A stretch of DNA of 18,480 bases from Gammaproteobacteria bacterium (GTDB lineage: Bacteria; Pseudomonadota; Gammaproteobacteria; Pseudomonadales; Azotimanducaceae). Of this stretch, positions 7,210 to 14,070 are shown piece by piece. Under the pieces are notes generated by a model. The model did no database searches. It was not told the origin of the DNA and worked only from the letters and a program-made list of their open reading frames with translations. The number at the start of each line of letters is the position of its first letter. Position 1 is the stretch's first letter. Where the stretch lies: the NCBI GenBank assembly GCA_026706425.1, contig JAPOYW010000375.1, forward strand, positions 1 to 18,480, given 5' to 3'. Both the position numbers and the translations under genes were made by a program.

Positions 7210-7524
7210 TTAGCTGATCACCGAGTGCGGCGTGGGTACGATCCGCGTTACCTCGATGTCGGGCAACATCAACTCGGCCACCCGTGGCGCAATCTCGTTT
7301 CGCCAGCGGTCACTCTGGTAGACCTTCGCGTAGAGCTTTTCCCGCTCGGCTTCGGATGCGAACCGGCGCAACCAGACGTCGGTGGTGTCGTCCTCGCCGC
7401 GGAAGCTGCCGGCGATGACCATCCCCTGGGCGACCTGGAAGGGGATGATGACCTCTTCCATGAACCGTACCCAGTCGTCCATCTTGCCGTCGGCGATCTT
7501 GTAACGCCTGAGTTCGTAGAACAT
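7210..7524 (-). CDS. NIPSNAP-family small protein
   Basis: A 104-residue protein beginning MFYELRRYKIADGKMDDW, which fits the NIPSNAP dimeric alpha/beta-barrel (ferredoxin-like) family. Later segments such as SFRGEDDTTDVWLRRF and VYQSDRWRNEI also fit. The family's biochemical role is poorly defined; bacterial members often sit beside catabolic enzymes. I place the start at ATG 7524 rather than 7554 because AGGGAGGG ends five bases upstream of it and the family begins with this strand. The stop is four bases before the amidase start, so the two genes are probably co-transcribed and may act on the same compound. Confidence 0.85.
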   Translation of the reverse strand: MFYELRRYKIADGKMDDWVRFMEEVIIPFQVAQGMVIAGSFRGEDDTTDVWLRRFASEAEREKLYAKVYQSDRWRNEIAPRVAELMLPDIEVTRIVPTPHSVIS

Positions 7525-7529
7525 CTGCA

Positions 7530-7537
7530 CCCTCCCT
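7530..7537 (-). promoter_or_regulatory. Shine-Dalgarno of the NIPSNAP gene
   Basis: AGGGAGGG on the minus strand, five bases before ATG 7524. It decides in favour of this start over ATG 7554. Confidence 0.75.
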
Positions 7538-7613
7538 GATAGGCGAACGGGCACTTATACAGGATGGACGGTTCGCTTGGAACCTCCCGGACGTTGCGCA
7601 CCGGCGGGGAGCC

Positions 7614-8035
7614 TCACGCTGTTCCGGCGAAGGGACTCGCGATGGTCAACGCGTCGATGACGCGGCCGTGCTGCATGTCTTCGGAGTTCAGGACCTTGCA
7701 TCGCCCGGCCAATGCCGCTTGGACGATCAACCCGTCCCAGAACGCCAGACCGTGGAGTCGGTGCAGGTCGATCGCGGCAAGGAGGTCGTCCGTCGTCAGG
7801 CGGACCACTTCGAATCGCCCGTAGAGCAGGACGCGTTCGCGCGCCTCAGCTGCGCCCATGCCGAGTTTCCGGGTTGCCGCAGCGAAGAATTCCTGGAGGA
7901 CCTGAAGCGAGATCACGCCGCGGCGCTCGAGCATAAGGTCCCGGATCAAGCTCTTCGCGCGGTTCTGCTTCGCGGTGTCGCGGTTGTCGTCGCATAGACC
8001 AGGATGTTCGTGTCGACGAACTCACGCCCGCTCAT
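7614..8035 (-). pseudogene. VapC-like PIN-domain toxin, split by a one-base frameshift
   Basis: From ATG 8035 the frame reads MSGREFVDTNILVYA, the classic PIN start with the first catalytic Asp, then derails into Thr/Arg-rich sequence and stops at 7946. One frame over, starting about 7994, the protein resumes as DDNRDTAKQNRAKSL and continues to 7614 with LQVLQEFF, AFWDGLIVQAA and LNSEDMQHG, which hold the other acidic residues expected of a PIN nuclease. Adding one base near 7994 (in TATGCGACGAC) restores about 141 residues, the normal size. PIN toxins cut RNA and are neutralised by the partner encoded just upstream. The gene overlaps the antitoxin end by 14 bases. A true inactivating mutation, a sequencing error and programmed frameshifting are all possible; no obvious slippery run is present. 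Confidence 0.8.
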
Positions 8036-8246
8036 GCAGTTCGTCCCGCGTCCACGCCGCCGAGGATCGATACCTGCTCGTGGACCAGAGACTGTCCAAC
8101 TGTTCGACCGTGGCCTGCCTGTCGCGGGGTTGCGTGAGTTCGAGAAGGTAGTCGCGAATCATCCGATTCAGGCTCGTGCCCCGTCGCGCGGCTATGCGCC
8201 GCGCATCGGCAACCACCTGCTCGTCTATGGAAAGCGTTATGTTCAC
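8022..8246 (-). CDS. Ribbon-helix-helix antitoxin, VapB-like
   Basis: A 74-residue protein starting (V)NITLSIDEQVVADARR, followed by GTSLNRMIRDYLLELT. This is the beta-strand/helix/helix pattern of ribbon-helix-helix DNA-binding antitoxins, with a charged C-terminal tail that would bind the toxin. GTG 8246 matches the usual family start; GTG 8255 and ATG 8309 are possible, none with a good Shine-Dalgarno. It overlaps the PIN toxin gene as expected for a type II module. A short palindrome ACAC-N5-GTGT (8252-8264) lies at the start and could be an autoregulatory operator; TTGACG (8309-8304) is a possible -35. The antitoxin is intact although the toxin reading frame is broken. Confidence 0.75.
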   Translation of the reverse strand: MNITLSIDEQVVADARRIAARRGTSLNRMIRDYLLELTQPRDRQATVEQLDSLWSTSRYRSSAAWTRDELHERA

Positions 8247-8307
8247 GTTGCACACAATAAGTGTCCACGGGTTACGTGTTAGTTTGGCTTGGCGTGACCA
8301 TGCCGTC

Positions 8308-8339
8308 AACTGCGGGAAACTGCGGGAGCCGGGAGCCGG
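8308..8339. repeat. Short tandem repeats in the antitoxin/CoA-transferase divergent region
   Basis: AACTGCGGGA occurs twice head to tail (8308-8327), followed by a doubled GAGCCGG-type unit. The copies are perfect but very short; this could be replication slippage or part of the divergent control region. Confidence 0.5.
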
Positions 8340-8358
8340 TCGACTCCGGTGCGTCCGC

Positions 8359-8364
8359 TATACT
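8359..8364 (+). promoter_or_regulatory. Possible -10 element for the CoA-transferase gene
   Basis: TATACT matches five of six bases of the sigma-70 -10 consensus and lies 28 bases before ATG 8392. No convincing -35 stands at 16-18 bases upstream, so this is a weak call. Confidence 0.35.
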
Positions 8365-8391
8365 GCCGACGTTCAACCCGGAGAGAGCCCC

Positions 8392-9606
8392 ATGGCAGCG
8401 TTGGACGGCATGCGCATTCTCGACATGACCCAGTATGAAGCGGGCACGTGCTGCACCCAGAGCCTCGCCTTTCTCGGTGCCGATGTGGTCAAGGTGGAAC
8501 GTCCGGGAGTGGGCGATCCCGGCCGGGGTCGTGCCGGCGGCGGGACCGTGGACCGCGAGTATTTCGTCAACTGGAACAGCAACAAGCGCAGCATCACGCT
8601 GCATCTGGACACGACCGAAGGTCGGGATCTCCTGTTGAAGATGGTCCCCCACTACGACGTCTTCGTGGAGAACTACGGGCCCGGCGTGGTCGAGAAGCTG
8701 GACATCGGCTACGACGTCATGCGCGAGATCCACCCGGAGATCATCTACGTGCGCATCAAGGGTTTCGGCACGAGCGGTCCGCATGCCCACTACAAGTGCA
8801 TGGACATGGTGGCCCAGGCCGCAGCCGGCGCGTTCTCCATCACCGGCGAGCCGGACGGTCCGCCGATGCGGCCGGGACCGACCATGGGCGATGCCGGAAC
8901 GGGCATGCAGGCCGCGCTGGCGGTCACCGCCGCCTGGGCGCAGAAGCAGCGCACCGGCGAGGGTCAGCTCATCGAGTTGTCGATGCAGGAGGCCATGACC
9001 TACTACCTGCGGACTGCGGTCTCGCGCACCCGGTACGGCGAGTTTCCCGCGCAACGCACCGGCAACGGCATGAGTCCGTTCACATCGCTCTATCCGTGCA
9101 AGGGCAACGGCCCCAACGACTACGTGTTCATCATGGCCGTCAACCCACGGATGTGGGCGGGCGTCTGCAAGGCCATCGGCAAGCCGGACCTGTTGGATGA
9201 CGAACGTTTCAGCCATCCCGACCGCCGTCACGCGAACCGCGATCTGTTGTCTGCCGAGATCGCGGCCTGGACGGGAACCAAGACCAAGCGCGAAGCCATG
9301 ACGGCGTTCGCGGAGGCCGGCGTCTGTGCGAGCCAGGTGTACGAGACCAGCGACCTGTTCACCGATCCCCACCTCGCCGAGCGCAATTTCGTCCACGAAC
9401 TGCACCACGCCGACCACGGCGACATTCGCCTGCTCGGCTGGCCGCCACGCATGTCCAGGAGTCGGGTGGACATCGAAGCCGCGCCGTTGCTTGGCGAACA
9501 CACCGACGAGGTGCTCGGCGAGGACCTGGATTTGGACGCGGCGGGCATCGCCGCGCTCCGGGAGGCCGGCGCCATCGGCCGGGAGATGCTGGACCGCAGG
9601 CGCTGA
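8392..9606 (+). CDS. Class III CoA-transferase (CaiB/BaiF family)
   Basis: A 404-residue family III CoA-transferase, which moves coenzyme A between carboxylic acids through an aspartyl-CoA intermediate. Visible signatures: an N-terminal LDGMRILDMTQYEAGTCC, LGADVVKVERPGVGDPGR, YFVNWNSNKRSITLHL, and CMDMVAQAAAG, in which D138 is the likely catalytic Asp. The C-terminal part includes DDERFSHPDRRHANRDLL, a typical family segment. ATG 8392 is preceded by GGAGAGAG four bases upstream; a longer frame from 8176 lacks family similarity in its extension. The acyl substrate cannot be inferred. It is followed closely by an exonuclease gene of unrelated function. Formyl-CoA transferase, racemase (AMACR-like) and carnitine-type transferases belong to the same family. 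Confidence 0.93.
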   Translation: MAALDGMRILDMTQYEAGTCCTQSLAFLGADVVKVERPGVGDPGRGRAGGGTVDREYFVNWNSNKRSITLHLDTTEGRDLLLKMVPHYDVFVENYGPGVVEKLDIGYDVMREIHPEIIYVRIKGFGTSGPHAHYKCMDMVAQAAAGAFSITGEPDGPPMRPGPTMGDAGTGMQAALAVTAAWAQKQRTGEGQLIELSMQEAMTYYLRTAVSRTRYGEFPAQRTGNGMSPFTSLYPCKGNGPNDYVFIMAVNPRMWAGVCKAIGKPDLLDDERFSHPDRRHANRDLLSAEIAAWTGTKTKREAMTAFAEAGVCASQVYETSDLFTDPHLAERNFVHELHHADHGDIRLLGWPPRMSRSRVDIEAAPLLGEHTDEVLGEDLDLDAAGIAALREAGAIGREMLDRRR

Positions 9607-9617
9607 TTCGTCCCGCG

Positions 9618-10493
9618 ATGACCCAGGTCCACCTGGTCGACGGCACCTTCGAGCTGTTCCGGTGTTTCCACGGGGCGCCGCGGCACGCCAATGCGGGCGG
9701 CGAGGAGGTCGGCGCTGTGCGCGGCCTGCTGCACACTCTGCTGTCGCTACTCAAAGGCTTGAAGGCGCATATCGACGACGAAACGCCCGCCTACGTCGCC
9801 GTCGCCTTCGATCCGCTGCCGGCGGCACGGGGAGGTTCCGCGACGGAGCCCGGCACCCTCATCCGGCGCCAGAGTGCGTTGGCACTCGATGCGGTTCGGG
9901 CGCTGGGCATCCCGCTCTGGCCGATGGTGCGTTTCCAGGCGGACGACGCGCTGGCCACCGGTGCGTGCCGGCTTGGTGCCGATGCGCAGGTGGATCAGGT
10001 GGTGATCTGCACCACGGACACCGACCTCTTCCAGTGCATTCGGGACCGACGCGTCGTCGTCCTCGACCGCATCCGCAGGGCAACCACGGACGAAGCGCGA
10101 TTCCGTGAACGGTACGGTATCGCGCCGCGGCAGTTCCCGGACTACCTGGCGCTGGTCGGTGCCCCCGCCAAGGGTCTGCCCGGCATACCGGGGTGGGGAG
10201 CGAAATCCGCAGCCAGCATGCTGACGGCACATGGTCGGATCGAGGACTTCCCCCCGGATCGTAGGGAATGGCAGGTCGTACCGCGCCGAGTCCACCTTGC
10301 TGCGGAGTTCTCCGCCCGGCGGGACGAGGCGCTTCTCGTCAAGCGTCTGGCCACGCTCCGCGACGATCTACCCCTCGACTGCTCGCTGCGCGCCTTGCAG
10401 TGGCGCGGGCTGGATGACGCGCGTCTACGCAGCGTGATCGACACGGCGGAGGCGAAAGACCTCTGGGAACGGATCGAACGTTGGTCGAGCTGA
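9618..10493 (+). CDS. Stand-alone FEN-like 5'-3' exonuclease with altered metal site
   Basis: A 291-residue protein resembling the 5'-nuclease domain of DNA polymerase I, without polymerase domains. It keeps VDGT (Asp8), AFDP (Asp65), QADDALATGA (Asp109, Asp110), TTDTDLFQ (Asp134, Asp136), and the helix-3-turn-helix DNA-binding loop LPGIPGWGAKSA (187-198). Three usually acidic positions are changed: canonical EADD is QADD (Gln107), and canonical GDxSDN is GAPAKG, losing two Asp residues of the second metal site. E. coli ExoIX (Xni) is, as I recall, also a family member lacking second-site ligands, so it may bind or cut flap DNA weakly, or act only structurally. The start is ATG 9618, 11 bases after the CoA-transferase stop, with a poor Shine-Dalgarno. 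The fold is certain, the activity uncertain. Confidence 0.88.
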   Translation: MTQVHLVDGTFELFRCFHGAPRHANAGGEEVGAVRGLLHTLLSLLKGLKAHIDDETPAYVAVAFDPLPAARGGSATEPGTLIRRQSALALDAVRALGIPLWPMVRFQADDALATGACRLGADAQVDQVVICTTDTDLFQCIRDRRVVVLDRIRRATTDEARFRERYGIAPRQFPDYLALVGAPAKGLPGIPGWGAKSAASMLTAHGRIEDFPPDRREWQVVPRRVHLAAEFSARRDEALLVKRLATLRDDLPLDCSLRALQWRGLDDARLRSVIDTAEAKDLWERIERWSS

Positions 10494-10504
10494 CGCGAAG
10501 GCGG

Positions 10505-10535
10505 TTCCAATGCGCCGTCGAATAACGGTTAGAAT
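10505..10535 (+). promoter_or_regulatory. Weak candidate promoter for the ABC ATPase gene
   Basis: TAGAAT (10530-10535) matches five of six -10 bases; the only upstream partner is TTCCAA (10505-10510) at a long 19-base spacing. It lies in the 90-base gap after the exonuclease gene. Confidence 0.3.
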
Positions 10536-10583
10536 CGCTGCAAGTCCCGAGTAGGCCACGCGGTTCGGGCATCGAGGGGAGGG

Positions 10584-12194
10584 ATGGCGAGCAAATTGCT
10601 TGAAGTACGGAACCTGCACGTCAGCTTCGGCGAGGAGCCGGCGGTGCGGGGCGTGTCCTTCGACATCGAGGCCGGCGAGACCGTCGCGCTCGTTGGCGAA
10701 TCGGGATCCGGCAAGTCGGTGACAGCGCTGTCGGTCCTTCAGCTGCTTCCGTATCCCCAGGCCCGCCATCCCGCCGGGAGCATCCTCGTCAACGGCGAAG
10801 AGATGCTCGGCGCGGACAAGACCCGATTGCTCGACGTGCGTGGCGGTGTCGTGAGCATGATCTTCCAGGAGCCCATGACCTCCCTGAACCCGCTGCACAC
10901 CATCGCCAAGCAGGTCGGCGAAGCGCTCGTCGTACACAAACGGCTGTCGCCGGGGATGGCCTTGGAACGCACGCTCGAACTACTTCACCTGGTCGGCTTG
11001 CAGGACGCGGGGGATCGCTTGGGCGCGTACCCGCACGAACTCTCGGGCGGCCAGCGGCAGCGGGTGATGATCGCCATGGCGCTCGCCAATGAACCACAGC
11101 TGCTGATCGCCGACGAACCGACCACAGCCCTCGACGTCACCATCCAGGCGCAGATCCTGAAGCTTCTGAAGGATCTTCAGGGCGAACTGAACATGGCGAT
11201 GCTGCTCATCACCCACGATCTCGGCATCGTCCGAAACATGGCGAAGCGGGTGTGCGTGATGACGGAGGGCGAAATCGTCGAATCCGGATCGAACCGGCAG
11301 ATCTTCAACGAACCTCGGCATGCCTACACGCGGCACCTTCTGGCGGCGGAGCCGAAGGGCGATCCGCCGGCCGCCAACGGACGGGCACCCGTGGTCGCAT
11401 CCGCCGATGCCCTCACGGTCAAGTATCCGATCGGCAAGGGTTGGTTCGGGGGTCGCCGTTTCTTCACGGCGGTGGAAACGGTGGATGTGGAGGTCCGTGC
11501 CGGCCAGACGGTCGGCGTGGTCGGCGAATCCGGCTCGGGCAAGACCACGTTGGGGCTCGCGATGCTGCGCTTGCTGGCCAGCGAAGGTATCGTGCGTTTC
11601 GACGGGGACGACATCAGCGAGGTTGCACGCAAGCGCCTGATACCGCTGCGTAAGGACATGCAGATCGTCTTCCAGGATCCCTACGGCAGCCTCTCGCCTC
11701 GGCTGTCGGTGCTGCAGATCATCGAAGAGGGGCTTCGAATCCACGAGCCCGACGTGGGCAAGGACGAGCGGCGGCAACGCGTTGCAGACGTGCTGGACGA
11801 GGTCGGCCTGGAAGCGGAGCACATGGACCGCTATCCGCACGAGTTCTCGGGCGGGCAGCGTCAGCGAATCTCCATCGCCCGCGCCATGGTGCTAAAACCC
11901 CGGTTTGTCGTCCTCGACGAACCCACCTCTGCCTTGGACATGTCGGTCCAGGCCCAGATCGTCGACCTTCTTCGCGATCTGCAGGTTGCCCACGATCTCG
12001 GCTACCTTTTCGTCAGCCACGACCTCAAGGTGGTGCGCGCGCTGGCCAACTGGCTGATCGTCATGCGCGACGGCGTCATCGTCGAGCAGGGGCCGGCCAG
12101 GGACGTGTTCACCAACCCTAGGAGCGACTACACCAAAGCGTTGTTCCACGCCGCCCTCGACCTCGAGGCGGACGAGGAGGTCGTGCGCCAGTAG
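10584..12194 (+). CDS. Double-ATPase ABC transporter subunit, YejF-like
   Basis: A 536-residue fusion of two ABC ATPases of the oligopeptide (Dpp/Opp/Yej) class. Domain 1 has Walker A GESGSGKS (38-45), signature LSGGQ (153-157) and Walker B LLIADEP (173-179). Domain 2 has Walker A GESGSGKT (314-321), signature FSGGQ (421-425) and Walker B FVVLDEP (441-447), with D- and H-loops in both (TALD, ITHD; SALD, VSHD). Size and wording match YejF, the ATPase of the YejABEF importer for peptides such as microcin C. It would sit at the inner face of the cytoplasmic membrane and energise two permeases. AGGGGAGGG lies directly before ATG 10584. No binding protein or permease gene is in the window, so it is an orphan here, and its partners and substrate are unknown. 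Confidence 0.93.
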   Translation: MASKLLEVRNLHVSFGEEPAVRGVSFDIEAGETVALVGESGSGKSVTALSVLQLLPYPQARHPAGSILVNGEEMLGADKTRLLDVRGGVVSMIFQEPMTSLNPLHTIAKQVGEALVVHKRLSPGMALERTLELLHLVGLQDAGDRLGAYPHELSGGQRQRVMIAMALANEPQLLIADEPTTALDVTIQAQILKLLKDLQGELNMAMLLITHDLGIVRNMAKRVCVMTEGEIVESGSNRQIFNEPRHAYTRHLLAAEPKGDPPAANGRAPVVASADALTVKYPIGKGWFGGRRFFTAVETVDVEVRAGQTVGVVGESGSGKTTLGLAMLRLLASEGIVRFDGDDISEVARKRLIPLRKDMQIVFQDPYGSLSPRLSVLQIIEEGLRIHEPDVGKDERRQRVADVLDEVGLEAEHMDRYPHEFSGGQRQRISIARAMVLKPRFVVLDEPTSALDMSVQAQIVDLLRDLQVAHDLGYLFVSHDLKVVRALANWLIVMRDGVIVEQGPARDVFTNPRSDYTKALFHAALDLEADEEVVRQ

Positions 12195-12212
12195 CGCGCA
12201 GGCGCGGGCGAG

Positions 12213-12671
12213 TCAGTCCGGGTCGGCTTCCCAGAACGGCGGATTGTTCAACGGCCCCGGCGTTTGGCCTAGCTGGATGAGGAGACCGTGTGCGCTCTTC
12301 GGCGAGATGAACGCGTCGATGGACGCGGGATCGTCGAAGCTCTTGTCGACGACGCGAACCCCGGCTTTCTCCATGGCGTCAACCTTCTCTTCGAGGTCGG
12401 GAGTTTGCAGCGTTAGGTGATGGAAACCCTCGCCGCGCTTCTCCAGGAACTTGGCCAGGAAGCCCTCGGGGTTGATGGGTTCCAGGAGTTCGATGCAGAA
12501 ATCGTGCAGGTCGAACAGGGCGATGCGGAAGTCGCCACTGTGGTGGTCCGCAGTGCGCCGGTGCCTGGCGCCGAGCACGTCCTCGAAGAAGCCTCGGGCG
12601 TTGTCGATGCTGTGCACGGCGATTCCGATGTGGTCGAACCGGCCGACGGGTTCGGTGGGCTGTTCGGGCAT
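12213..12671 (-). CDS. mce: Methylmalonyl-CoA epimerase-like VOC protein
   Basis: A 152-residue vicinal-oxygen-chelate (glyoxalase-fold) protein. FDHIGIAVHSID (12-23), FCIELLEPINPEGF (58-71), FLEKRGEGFHHLTL (75-88) and SPKSAHGLLIQL (123-134) closely follow methylmalonyl-CoA epimerase, which interconverts (R)- and (S)-methylmalonyl-CoA in propionyl-CoA use. Expected metal ligands are His14, residue 61, His85 and residue 133; here these are Glu61 and Gln133, whereas many epimerases have Gln and Glu respectively. ATG 12671 is preceded by AGAGGAAGG; the longer frame from 12917 only shadows the hydroxylase gene. It follows the phenylalanine hydroxylase stop by 14 bases, so the two are co-transcribed, suggesting amino-acid degradation. 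It converges on the ABC ATPase gene with an 18-base gap and no clear terminator. Confidence 0.82.
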   Translation of the reverse strand: MPEQPTEPVGRFDHIGIAVHSIDNARGFFEDVLGARHRRTADHHSGDFRIALFDLHDFCIELLEPINPEGFLAKFLEKRGEGFHHLTLQTPDLEEKVDAMEKAGVRVVDKSFDDPASIDAFISPKSAHGLLIQLGQTPGPLNNPPFWEADPD

Positions 12672-12674
12672 GGG

Positions 12675-12683
12675 CCTTCCTCT
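12675..12683 (-). promoter_or_regulatory. Shine-Dalgarno that sets the epimerase start
   Basis: AGAGGAAGG on the minus strand lies three bases before ATG 12671, in the 14-base gap after the hydroxylase stop. Confidence 0.75.
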
Positions 12684-12685
12684 CG

Positions 12686-13912
12686 TCAATCCGTCCGGCG
12701 CACCGCGCGATCTACCCAGATGCTGTCGGTGGCCGGGTTGTAGCGGGCATAGAACTGGCGCGGCAAGGCCTCGCAGAATGCCCGCATGCGAGTCTTGGCG
12801 TCGGGCAGCGACTCGGCCACGAAGTAGACCGGCTGGTATTCGGTCACGGGATAGCGTTGTTTCGCCGCGACGGCGGGGTTCCAGTCGACGAACTCCGCGC
12901 TGGAGTCGTTCGCGCATGCGTGGTCCAGTTCACCGTAGCTCGACAGCAACCCCGCGCCGTAGGCTTTCCGATCGCCGCCTTCGAGGAGTAGGCCGAACTC
13001 GACGGAATGCCAGTAGCAGCGGGCGAGGCGCTCGATGTCCTCGTCGCTGGCGCCGAGGCTCGCCAAACCGATCTCCTGGGACAGGTCGGCAAATGCGGGA
13101 TCGGCGAACATCGGGGCGTGGCCGAGCAACTCGTGGCAGACATCCGGTTCCGGGGTGTAGAAGGGCTTGGACTCGTGGCGAATGTACTGGGTCGAGAAGA
13201 ACACCCGAAACGCCAGGCCGTTCAGAAAATCCCGCGGACTCAGTAGTCCGGCAACGGGGCGCAGCCGAAAGCCGGTTCGGGACTCCAGGAACGCGCTGAC
13301 ATCCCGCCCTTGGGGGATGCGATCCTTTTCGAAACCGCAGTGGCGTTCGAAGTCGGCGAACGCTCGCCGGTACTCCCTGCAGGCGTGCCGCCGTCGCAGG
13401 GCATCGAGACGCTCGTAGACTTCGCGCCAGGTCGCGTTCTCGGTGGGCGTGTATTCCACCACCGGAAACTCGCTGCCGTGCCGGTGACTGCGGGCCAGGG
13501 CGTCGACCATCGCACGACGGGCCCGGTAGGCGGGATCGGCGAAACCGGGGTGGTCTGCTTGCAGTGCGTCGCCCGCATCCAACGTGCGGTTGGCGATGCG
13601 GTCGAGTTCCGCGGCGTGTCTCGGAAACCACGGCACATCCTTGTGGTCGAGGACGACGACGCCGACGGCCGCTTGGCGAAGCTCGGCGATAACGGCTTCC
13701 ATGGCGCACTCGCCGCTCTCCCCGTCGCAGTCGACGTAGAAGTCGAAGGTCTGTCCACGCCGTGGCCGGGATTCGATGTGCGTGAGGCTGACGCCGTGCC
13801 GGCCGAACGGCTTCAGGGCTGCCTCCAGGGCGCCGGGGCGGTCGCCGTGAAGCTCGATCAAGAGCGAGGTTCGCGGCTCCGTGTCGGACGTTTGCGGGAG
13901 GTTGGTGTTCAC
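12686..13912 (-). CDS. phhA: Phenylalanine 4-hydroxylase with N-terminal ACT domain
   Basis: A 408-residue pterin-dependent aromatic amino-acid hydroxylase. The catalytic domain (~105-400) has the iron site: His260 and His265 in CHELLGHAPMFADP and Glu305 in CYWHSVEFGLL. Pterin and substrate regions such as LNGLAFRVFFSTQYIRH are also typical. It should oxidise phenylalanine to tyrosine with tetrahydrobiopterin and O2 in the cytoplasm. Residues ~15-88 form an ACT regulatory domain (SLLIELHGDRPGALEAAL ... GVSLTHIESRP), as in animal enzymes; well-known bacterial PhhA proteins are about 260-300 residues and lack it. Tryptophan or tyrosine hydroxylase activity cannot be excluded by eye. It is divergent from the MaoC-like gene and followed after 14 bases by the epimerase gene. 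No pterin carbinolamine dehydratase gene is nearby. Confidence 0.93.
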   Translation of the reverse strand: MNTNLPQTSDTEPRTSLLIELHGDRPGALEAALKPFGRHGVSLTHIESRPRRGQTFDFYVDCDGESGECAMEAVIAELRQAAVGVVVLDHKDVPWFPRHAAELDRIANRTLDAGDALQADHPGFADPAYRARRAMVDALARSHRHGSEFPVVEYTPTENATWREVYERLDALRRRHACREYRRAFADFERHCGFEKDRIPQGRDVSAFLESRTGFRLRPVAGLLSPRDFLNGLAFRVFFSTQYIRHESKPFYTPEPDVCHELLGHAPMFADPAFADLSQEIGLASLGASDEDIERLARCYWHSVEFGLLLEGGDRKAYGAGLLSSYGELDHACANDSSAEFVDWNPAVAAKQRYPVTEYQPVYFVAESLPDAKTRMRAFCEALPRQFYARYNPATDSIWVDRAVRRTD

Positions 13913-14070
13913 GGTGGCGGAATCCTACGCCCATTGGAGGGACGATTGTCGGTTCGACGTGCGCACGGTCGTTTTGCGCCGCCCGTTCCACGGGCCTCCT
14001 GAGGGTGCGGACGACAGGAGGCAAGTTGCTGACTTAAACTGCGCGGGAAATTGGATCGTCCGGGGGCAAG

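Noticed and set aside
12195..12212. Terminator between the convergent ABC ATPase and epimerase genes
   Set aside because: The 18-base gap is GC-rich but holds no stem-loop with a T-run that I can support.
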